Source of the DNA: a bacterium UBP17_UBA6191 | GTDB taxonomy: Bacteria; Muiribacteriota; UBA6191 | Length of the DNA: 6,396 bases | Assembly: GCA_002422125.1 (NCBI GenBank) | Contig: DITF01000045.1 | Location: forward strand, 1 to 6,396 | Direction of reading: 5' to 3' | Notes under the pieces: generated by a model | Told to the model about the DNA's origin: nothing | The model's input: the letters and a program-made list of their open reading frames with translations, nothing else | The model's database searches: none | Program-made: the position numbers and the translations under genes | Part shown: positions 1 through 5,425 of the stretch, piece by piece | Layout of the letters: every line of letters begins with the position of its first letter | Position numbering within the stretch: the first letter of the stretch is position 1

Positions 1-1414
1 ACTTGGCCCAAGACACACCGTGACCTACACGAATTGTCTGCATGGGCTGACCTTTTCCACAATTGGGAGTTCCCCAGACCTTCCATTCCCTGGCATCGGC
101 AACCCCGGTACAGCCAGCCCAGAACTCAGGAGTAATTCCAGTGTAGGTAGGATTTTTCACCATATCTGTCACTTTGCCATTTTCTATCATCCAGCCGATT
201 TCACAGCCAAACTGGAAGTTCCAGCGTTTGTCATCAATGGACCAGCTAGAGTTATCTGCTAAAAGAATGCCTCGTTTAGTAGATGAAATCAATTGATCCA
301 GGGACTCTTGCCCAGGGAGAAGGTGAATATTAGTCATTCTGACAATCGGCACATTTTTCCAGCCTTGGGCTCTGGAAGCTCCATTGGAAGTTCCATCTTC
401 AAAACGGGCTGAATCCCGTCCCTTCAAATAACCAACAAACTCACCGTTTTTCACCAGATCGGTTCTACAGCTTGGAACCCCTTCATCATCATAACGAGCT
501 GTTCCTAAACCCATATCTGTGGTCCCGTCCTGAACCAGATGAACTTTTTCTGATCCGTAACGATAATTTTTCCACTTGTCCAAGGTCAAAAAGCTGGTTC
601 CCGCAAAGTTGGCCTCATAACCAAGTACTCGATCAAGTTCTACGGCATGCCCACAGGATTCATGAACCTGCAATGCTAATTGAGAACCTCCCATAATAAT
701 ATCCATACGGCTATCCTCTAGCCTTTTGGCGGTATGGAGCTGTACGGCTTCGCTGGCAATACGATCAGCATTCTCTAAAAGGTTCATGGCTCGAATTACT
801 TCAAACCCTCCAGCTTTATGATCGCCACGAAAACTGGATGGAAAGGACCTGGTCTGAACTTCTCCACCTAACAGAGATGTAGCCGAAATGCCGGCCCCGG
901 AATGCAGAACTGTCTGAGAAATTACAGAACCATCAGTGTCCATGTATAACTTTTCTTCTCTTAAGAAGTCCATGCTGCCCTTGGAAATAGAAATTCCCTC
1001 GACGGCACTCATCATTTTGGAACAATTCAAAAGAAGCTCCAGCTTTTCAGCCAATGGGATTTGAAATGGGTCCTCGGTAAAATCATTTTTCCAAGAATCC
1101 CGAATCACAGGTTTGGGCACCATCTGAATACGGGATGAGGATACTTTGGCTGCAGCACGAGCCAAGCCTACTGCTCGATCCACCGTCTTTTTCATACGAT
1201 TTTTATCATATATATCGGGATTGGAGGCAAATCCCCAGGATCCATCAACAAGCACACGAATCCCAATCCCGTAATCAAAGTGGGAGTCCACTCCCTGAAC
1301 ATGTCCATTTTTCACAGAAATAGACTCTGTATCCAGCCTAGAATACCGCGCATCGGCATATTCTGCGCCCAAAAATAGGGCATAATCCAGACCTTCTTTT
1401 AATATCTGTTCCAT
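1..1414 (-). CDS. tldD: TldD-family metalloprotease (C-terminus off the left edge)
   Basis: An open frame of 471 codons runs without a stop from ATG at 1414-1412 to the left edge, so the last residues lie outside the window. The family is normally about 450-480 residues, so little is missing. Visible signatures are the N-terminal GIGIRV (49-54) and WGFA (60-63) stretch, the metal-binding HExxxH motif as HESCGH (H251, E252, H256; bases 647-664) followed by AVELDRVLGYEANFAGTSF, and the C-terminal NCGKGQPMQ with Cys452. These match the two His and one Cys zinc ligands known for E. coli TldD. Known members pair with TldE/PmbA as a cytoplasmic protease that cuts unfolded peptides, for example microcin B17 leader and CcdA antitoxin. 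A partner, if present, would lie left of the window, since nothing here encodes one. The start is supported by AAGGAG five bases upstream. The family call is firm. TldD rather than PmbA/TldE is supported by the intact metal ligands. Confidence 0.95.
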   Translation of the reverse strand, partial: MEQILKEGLDYALFLGAEYADARYSRLDTESISVKNGHVQGVDSHFDYGIGIRVLVDGSWGFASNPDIYDKNRMKKTVDRAVGLARAAAKVSSSRIQMVPKPVIRDSWKNDFTEDPFQIPLAEKLELLLNCSKMMSAVEGISISKGSMDFLREEKLYMDTDGSVISQTVLHSGAGISATSLLGGEVQTRSFPSSFRGDHKAGGFEVIRAMNLLENADRIASEAVQLHTAKRLEDSRMDIIMGGSQLALQVHESCGHAVELDRVLGYEANFAGTSFLTLDKWKNYRYGSEKVHLVQDGTTDMGLGTARYDDEGVPSCRTDLVKNGEFVGYLKGRDSARFEDGTSNGASRAQGWKNVPIVRMTNIHLLPGQESLDQLISSTKRGILLADNSSWSIDDKRWNFQFGCEIGWMIENGKVTDMVKNPTYTGITPEFWAGCTGVADAREWKVWGTPNCGKGQPMQTIRVGHGVSWAK

Positions 1415-1419
1415 ATTAG

Positions 1420-1425
1420 CTCCTT
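1420..1425 (-). promoter_or_regulatory. Ribosome binding site of tldD
   Basis: On the minus strand AAGGAG stands five bases before the ATG at 1414. It is a near-perfect Shine-Dalgarno sequence and fixes the tldD start. Confidence 0.85.
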
Positions 1426-1491
1426 ACCTCAGACATCCGCGCCTGAGCCAAGGGCCTGACCAGACATGGATTTCAAGAATCATTCTAACCG

Positions 1492-1506
1492 ATCTTTTGC
1501 AAAGAT
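1492..1506. repeat. Small palindrome overlapping the tldD -10 region
   Basis: ATCTTT-TGC-AAAGAT is a perfect inverted repeat with six-base arms. It touches the TATAAT-like sequence on the minus strand and lies near the predicted tldD transcription start, a position typical of an operator. No regulator is identified, and short AT-rich palindromes arise by chance. Confidence 0.35.
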
Positions 1507-1535
1507 TATATAGGAGTATGTTACCATATATTCAA
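1507..1535 (-). promoter_or_regulatory. Candidate sigma-70 promoter for tldD
   Basis: Minus-strand TTGAAT (1535-1530), a 17-base spacer, then TATATA (1512-1507). A perfect TATAAT overlaps at 1510-1505 but would need a 19-base spacer. It leaves a leader of about 85-90 bases before tldD. The call rests on hexamer matching only. Confidence 0.5.
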
Positions 1536-1543
1536 ATTGGGGC

Positions 1544-1572
1544 TTGACACTTGTTGCAAATATTCTAATACT
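1544..1572 (+). promoter_or_regulatory. Candidate sigma-70 promoter for the plus-strand gene group
   Basis: A perfect -35 box TTGACA (1544-1549) is followed by weak -10 candidates: TAATAC at 1566-1571 (16-base spacer) or AATACT at 1567-1572 (17-base spacer). Its -35 is only eight bases from the -35 of the oppositely directed tldD promoter, so the two would be back to back. It would drive the gene at 1615 and, as no strong terminator is visible before 1912, perhaps the toxin and immunity genes too. Confidence 0.5.
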
Positions 1573-1614
1573 TATTATTGAGGGGATAGTGTCCAACGAA
1601 AGGACAAAACTGTT

Positions 1615-1839
1615 ATGACGGAGAAAGAAATGATAATGATACCAAAAGCAGAAATCTGGGTCTTGAAGATGAGAAACGCAGATTCCCTGTATTACGGGGA
1701 TCTAGATCATCCATTCCACCTCTTTCACCAACAGGAAGAAGCTGAAACCTACGCCAAACAAAAATCACTCGACACTGTGTTTCAAGCGGTACGGGCCACC
1801 CAAGATATTTTGAACAAATATTTTTCCTGTAGTTTCTGA
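1615..1839 (+). CDS. Small hypothetical protein, about 70-74 residues
   Basis: I do not recognise this protein. It is soluble, with no signal peptide or membrane segment. A beta-like start (AEIWVLKMRNADSLYYGD) is followed by HPFHLFHQQEEAETYAKQKS, which looks like a helix, and it ends in SCSF with one Cys. The general shape (strand, turn, helix with aromatic and His residues) resembles small stand-alone proteins that report or modify an input value, but that is only an impression. Two starts are possible. ATG at 1615 has AGGA ten bases upstream. ATG at 1630 (residue 6) has GGAG six bases upstream, which is better placed and would give 69 residues. It lies 73 bases before the signal-peptide/toxin gene on the same strand, so it may share a transcript, though nothing shows a shared function. 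Confidence 0.55.
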   Translation: MTEKEMIMIPKAEIWVLKMRNADSLYYGDLDHPFHLFHQQEEAETYAKQKSLDTVFQAVRATQDILNKYFSCSF

Positions 1840-1911
1840 TTTATTGCTTGCAGGAGAAATCTTAATAATCCCTAAGCCCCAAACTACTATCGCAACAAAG
1901 GCCGCCAATTT
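1840..1911 (+). other. Short gap before the secreted toxin frame
   Basis: Seventy-two bases hold a stop in the toxin frame at 1873-1875 and an AAAGG element at 1897-1901 that could serve GTG 1912. No convincing promoter (TTGCTT and AATAAT are only 14 bases apart) and no terminator hairpin is seen, so co-transcription with the gene at 1615 is plausible. Confidence 0.4.
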
Positions 1912-2400
1912 GTGCTAAAACTTCTTTTTACTCTCCTTATCCTCTGCACCCTTGCCAAAGCAGAATCAGTTCCAGATTATGAAGAATTAGCCAGCCCAAC
2001 AGAGGTAAATGAAACCAGCGAACAGGCATCTTCTCAGATCACGACAAGCGAGTTTTTAGCTGTAACTCAGTAAAACAGACGGATTCCTAGCCCCAATATC
2101 CCTAGCAAACAGGACAAGAAGTTTGTACGGGATAGGTATGATATTGGAAAACCCACCACAATCCGTATCAATGATAGGGACCGTATTCCTGATGGAATTA
2201 TTGAAGGAAAGATAGTTAGTGAGGTTAAAAATGTAAGGAAATTAAGCCTTACCCGGCAGCTTCGCGATTACTTGGATCATGCGGAAGCAAAGGGTATGGA
2301 GTTTCACTTGTATGTACGAACAAACACAAAGTTATCTCCTTCATTATTGAAGCTTAAAGAAGAGGGAAAAATTAAAGTTTTTGAGGTGATTGAACCATGA
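1912..2400 (+). pseudogene. Secreted Tox-REase-7-like nuclease toxin, interrupted by an in-frame TAA
   Basis: One frame from GTG 1912 to TGA 2398-2400 has 162 codons, with a single internal stop at codon 54 (TAA, 2071-2073). Codons 1-17 read MLKLLFTLLILCTLAKA, a Sec signal peptide with an AKA cleavage site. Residue -1 to Cys12 is Leu, so a lipobox is unlikely. Codons 18-70 form a polar Ser/Thr/Glu linker. From about codon 71 comes a domain like Tox-REase-7 of polymorphic toxins: RIPDG (Asp94), SEVKN (Glu104-x-Lys106), LTRQLRDYLDHA (Gln116), then EFHLYVRTNTKLS. These give the PD-(D/E)xK active-site pattern, all present. No ATG, GTG or TTG occurs after the TAA until TTG 2272, past the core, so the domain cannot start separately from a usual codon. 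AAAGG lies ten bases before GTG. Its stop overlaps the next gene by ATGA. As read, it makes only a 53-residue secreted peptide unless the TAA is read through or is a sequencing error. Confidence 0.75.
2383..2388 (+). promoter_or_regulatory. Ribosome binding site of the putative immunity gene, inside the toxin 3' end
   Basis: GAGGTG lies eight bases before ATG 2397 and inside the last codons of the nuclease frame. With the ATGA overlap this is a classic translational coupling arrangement, although the upstream TAA should now stop ribosomes more than 300 bases earlier. Confidence 0.6.
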
Positions 2401-3002
2401 AAAATTCTAGAAAAGATATGACATCACTCGAACACACAAAACTACTGGAACAGAATCCTGAATGGGTTGCCATGATGGCAGAGAAAGATCGAAAGCGCGA
2501 AGAAATGCTGGCATTTTATCGTGAGATGCAAAAGCCCATTATAAAGGATTTGGAATCGGTTGGGATTTTTGTAAGTTCTGTCTGGAGCCTTGGCATCGAG
2601 GAAGACCCTCATAGACGAGCAGTTCCTATCTTATTAAAACATTTGTTTATATTTTATGATGATCAGGTCAATGAAGGTATTGTCCGCGCCTTGGGTAGAC
2701 TTAAACCTATAGAGCATTGGGATGTTCTAGTTGATCTTTTTTGCAAGACCGATGGTTCTATCCATCACAATTTTAAAGATGGTCTGGCCTGCGCTCTTTC
2801 CGACACAGTTACTAAAAAAACCATGCCAGAGTATATTCGGCTTTTGCAGGATAGAAGCCAGGGTAAATCGCGTATTTTGATGCTTCGTAAACTGCGCCGT
2901 TCCAAACAACCAGAGATAATCGCCCTTTTGGATGAGCTTTTTGAGGACCCAGATTTAAGGACTGAGATCGGGAGCTGGAAGCGGTATAAGGGGAGGAAGT
3001 AA
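2397..3002 (+). CDS. HEAT-repeat-like protein, probable immunity protein of the adjacent nuclease toxin
   Basis: This is a 201-residue cytoplasmic protein with no signal peptide. Residues 1-55 are charged and helical (EKDRKREEMLAFYREMQKP). From about 60 to 185 the sequence reads as successive paired helices of HEAT type: PHRRAVPILLKHL then VNEGIVRALGRLK (71-103), HWDVLVDLFCK then FKDGLACALSDT (107-137), and MPEYIRLLQDR then SRILMLRKLRRSK (143-170). It ends with PEIIALLDELFEDPDL and a basic tail. HEAT-like solenoids are among the known immunity-protein folds in polymorphic toxin loci. The start overlaps the toxin stop by ATGA, the usual toxin-immunity order. Unlike the toxin frame it is intact, as expected where losing a toxin is harmless but losing immunity is not. 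The role is inferred from position and fold; the repeat reading is by eye. Confidence 0.75.
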   Translation: MKNSRKDMTSLEHTKLLEQNPEWVAMMAEKDRKREEMLAFYREMQKPIIKDLESVGIFVSSVWSLGIEEDPHRRAVPILLKHLFIFYDDQVNEGIVRALGRLKPIEHWDVLVDLFCKTDGSIHHNFKDGLACALSDTVTKKTMPEYIRLLQDRSQGKSRILMLRKLRRSKQPEIIALLDELFEDPDLRTEIGSWKRYKGRK

Positions 3003-3058
3003 AACGGCCCTGTCTGAGAACTTGTTTATGATCTCTCTTCTACCGAGAAAAACTTTGA

Positions 3059-3088
3059 AATCCAGCCGCTGCGTTATGCGGCTGGATT
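3059..3088. terminator. Hairpin terminator between convergent genes, best oriented for the OPT gene
   Basis: AATCCAGCCGC (3059-3069) and GCGGCTGGATT (3078-3088) form a perfect 11-bp stem with an eight-base loop. On the minus strand the stem is followed by TTTCAAAGTTTTTC, a U-rich run, 52-81 bases after the stop of the OPT gene. That makes it a good Rho-independent terminator for that gene. On the plus strand the stem is followed by CCCCGTCAC without a T-run, so termination of the immunity-gene transcript is less sure, though the stem may protect its 3' end. Confidence 0.75.
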
Positions 3089-3139
3089 CCCCGTCACTAT
3101 AAATTCATAACAAAAATAGATCATGAACAGTATATGCTC

Positions 3140-5311
3140 TTACGGCTTCCTTACTACCCACACAAGACTGGCACACAGAAGTAAAAATGCCCCAATTGCC
3201 CGAGTGTCTGCTGATTGAGGTAAAGAGGATTCAGAAACCACCCCATCTTTGACTGTTAGATAAGTCTTGCTCCAGGGTTGCAAAGAAACCTCAACATCCT
3301 GAGTCTGACCCTTTGGTCCAAAGACCTGAACAGGAAAAGTCCCGGAGGTTTCAATGCTACTTGGGGAAACCGGAATATAACCAATATCTTTACCTTGATG
3401 TTGCATACTCAATCCAGCAGGTAGATCACTATGAATTCCAGGGCGGGATATTGTTTCCAGAATCACTCCTCCCTTTTCACTCATCAGCACCAAACCTACG
3501 GCAAAAACCCCAGTAAGTGCAGCCCCAGCAATCAATCCAGAGGCATAAAGCACCCCAGATTCACGACAATCTTCTACAGTTTTATCATTTTTTCTGGAAT
3601 CCACCCACCAACGAATCAATCCCCCGATCATGATAGGTACTGAAAGAGACATGGGTAAATAGAGTCCAACCGCAAATGCTAGGGCAGAAATTCCCAGCAT
3701 TTCAATAAATGCCGCAATAAATACCCCAGACAAAACCAGAACCCAAGGTAAGTTACCACCCAAAACTCCGTCTACAACCAGCTTCATCAGATTGGCTTGC
3801 GGGGCCCGAAACTGACCTTCCATAATACCTTGGCTCAGTAAGCTCATTACAAATCCCATGCTTAGTGCAGAACTGATCACCCCAAGGATTTCGCCCATTT
3901 GCTGATTTTTCGGAGTTGCCCCAACCAAAAATCCCGTCTTTAAGTCTTGGGAAGTGTCCCCGGCAATGGCTGCGGCAATACAAACAAACGCCCCTACGAC
4001 TAATACTGCCACCTTGGAATTGGTCAGTTCATGAAGACCAAAGGCCATGAAAATAAGACAAGTGATCAAAAGAGTTGCAATGGTCATGCCAGATACTGGA
4101 TTGGAACTGGAACCCAATAGGCCCACAATCCTTGATGACACAGTTACAAAAAAGAAGGAAAAAACCACAATCAAAATACCGGCCACCAATGCTTCCAGAA
4201 TATGACCATCAAACAAATCAAATGCCAGAAATGCCCCAATGGATAAGGCCGCAAACAAAGAACCCCAGAGAATAAACTTCATGGGGAGATCTCTTTGGGT
4301 GCGAATCTGATCTTTTGCTCCCCCCATATTGGCAAGTCCTGCTTTAAAGCTCTCGATGATTACTGGAATAGACTTAATCAGGGCAAAAATCCCTGCAAAA
4401 GCCACACCACCAGCCCCAATATAACGCACATAATTTGACCAGATTTGAATGGGAGCCATATCCCGAATCAAAGTAACCTGGGATGGGTAAAGCGGAGCCT
4501 GAAGATATTCCCCAAAAAATGAAATAAGTGGAATCAGAACCATCCAACCCAACATTCCCCCGGCTAACATGATAGCCGCAATCTTGGGTCCAATGATGTA
4601 ACCTACTCCCAAAAGCTCAGGCGTAACCTCAGCCCCAACCTCAGCTCCCTTAAATCCCGGAACATGTGCGGCAGGCTCTTTGTTCCACAGACCAAACAAG
4701 CGATCATGCATCAAGGATTGATATAGAGCCCCAATACCTAAACCCTGAAACAAGCGTTTGGCTTTACTGGAGTCAGCCTGTGATGCTACTAAAACCTCGG
4801 CGCAGGCCGTGCCTTCCGGGTAGGGAAGTTTTCCGTGCTCCCGAACAATCAAATAACTTCTTAGGGGAATCATAAACAGGACTCCCAAAAGCCCGCCAAA
4901 AAGAGCAATAAAAAAAATCTCAGCTTTGGCTGGAACAAAGCCCCACAAAAACAGGGCCGGAATGGTAAAACAAACCCCAGCCGCCAACGACTCTCCACAA
5001 GAACCAACCGTCTGTACCATGTTTGTCTCAAGAATTGTGCCCGGTTTGGCAAATTTAGCCAGGACCTTAAAAATAGCCACAGCCATCACCGCTGCCGGAA
5101 TCGAGGCTGAAACAGTCAATCCCACTTTTAATCCCAGATAAGCGTTAGCCGCCCCAAACACCACCCCAATTAAACAGCCACAAACAATTGCCTTGAGCGT
5201 AAACTCAGCCATGTTCTGAGTATGTGGCACATAAGGCTCATACTCTTTCCCATCCACTTCAATATATGCCTTGGGCGAAAGGCCCCCTCTTGGTTTGATA
5301 TCTCCAGCCAT
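3140..5311 (-). CDS. OPT-family oligopeptide transporter
   Basis: A 723-residue inner-membrane protein of the OPT family (proton-coupled uptake of oligopeptides, in some members of metal-chelate substrates). Family hallmarks are KLPYPEGTACAEVL (161-174), GSSSNPVSGMTIATLL (400-415) and AGDTSQDLKTGFLVGATP (450-467). By eye there are about 14-16 membrane segments, including 38-60, 66-86, 108-126, 131-150, 236-265, 298-318, 345-392 (two), 410-451 (two), 475-495, 520-565 (two), 588-610 and 706-720. Between the last two lies a hydrophilic stretch of roughly 95 residues (about 611-705), rich in Ser, Pro, Val and Gly, which reads as a beta-type extramembrane domain and makes the protein somewhat longer than many bacterial members. 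The ATG at 5311 has AGGTGA four bases upstream, inside its own promoter-bearing 114-bp gap after the HNH gene. The substrate cannot be told from sequence; peptides are likely, and a TldD-type peptidase lies in the same orientation beyond the plus-strand group. Confidence 0.95.
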   Translation of the reverse strand: MAGDIKPRGGLSPKAYIEVDGKEYEPYVPHTQNMAEFTLKAIVCGCLIGVVFGAANAYLGLKVGLTVSASIPAAVMAVAIFKVLAKFAKPGTILETNMVQTVGSCGESLAAGVCFTIPALFLWGFVPAKAEIFFIALFGGLLGVLFMIPLRSYLIVREHGKLPYPEGTACAEVLVASQADSSKAKRLFQGLGIGALYQSLMHDRLFGLWNKEPAAHVPGFKGAEVGAEVTPELLGVGYIIGPKIAAIMLAGGMLGWMVLIPLISFFGEYLQAPLYPSQVTLIRDMAPIQIWSNYVRYIGAGGVAFAGIFALIKSIPVIIESFKAGLANMGGAKDQIRTQRDLPMKFILWGSLFAALSIGAFLAFDLFDGHILEALVAGILIVVFSFFFVTVSSRIVGLLGSSSNPVSGMTIATLLITCLIFMAFGLHELTNSKVAVLVVGAFVCIAAAIAGDTSQDLKTGFLVGATPKNQQMGEILGVISSALSMGFVMSLLSQGIMEGQFRAPQANLMKLVVDGVLGGNLPWVLVLSGVFIAAFIEMLGISALAFAVGLYLPMSLSVPIMIGGLIRWWVDSRKNDKTVEDCRESGVLYASGLIAGAALTGVFAVGLVLMSEKGGVILETISRPGIHSDLPAGLSMQHQGKDIGYIPVSPSSIETSGTFPVQVFGPKGQTQDVEVSLQPWSKTYLTVKDGVVSESSLPQSADTRAIGAFLLLCASLVWVVRKP

Positions 5312-5315
5312 TATT

Positions 5316-5321
5316 TCACCT
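5316..5321 (-). promoter_or_regulatory. Ribosome binding site of the OPT gene
   Basis: Minus-strand AGGTGA stands four bases before the ATG at 5311. The spacing is short but workable, and no other in-frame start nearby is better placed. Confidence 0.65.
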
Positions 5322-5340
5322 GCTTTGATTCTAAGAGCCT

Positions 5341-5350
5341 GTTCATGAAC
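5341..5350. repeat. 10-bp palindrome in the OPT leader, possible operator
   Basis: GTTCATGAAC is a perfect palindrome between the predicted transcription start (about 5356) and the OPT ribosome binding site. A repressor bound here would block early transcription. The regulator is unknown, and a lone 10-bp palindrome may be chance. Confidence 0.35.
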
Positions 5351-5362
5351 TCTAAAAAGATC

Positions 5363-5391
5363 ATTCTAGGCATGGCCGGGGCAATTGGCAA
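5363..5391 (-). promoter_or_regulatory. Candidate sigma-70 promoter for the OPT gene
   Basis: On the minus strand TTGCCA (5391-5386) and TAGAAT (5368-5363) are separated by exactly 17 bases. Each box matches consensus at four or five of six positions, and the pair sits in the gap between the HNH stop and the OPT start. It predicts a leader of about 45 bases. The OPT gene can therefore be transcribed independently of the HNH gene, which has no clear terminator. Confidence 0.6.
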
Positions 5392-5425
5392 ATTTAAATG
5401 ACAGCTTTAATAGTATTTTATGGCC

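Noticed and set aside
20..1323. Several plus-strand open frames of 60-80 residues in the left 1.3 kb.
   Set aside because: They are antisense to the continuous tldD frame, which carries clear family motifs; the short frames have none.
1844..1869. Possible promoter TTGCTT ... AATAAT before the toxin frame.
   Set aside because: The spacer is only 14 bases, too short for a usual sigma-70 promoter.
1912..2073. Reading 1912-2073 as a normal gene for a 53-residue secreted peptide.
   Set aside because: The signal peptide is convincing, but the same frame continues directly into a toxin domain that has no start of its own, so a split toxin gene explains more. A stand-alone peptide is not excluded.
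2727..2909. 60-residue open frame on the minus strand inside the HEAT-like gene.
   Set aside because: It is fully contained in a well-supported plus-strand gene, has no ribosome site or recognisable motif, and looks like an antisense shadow.
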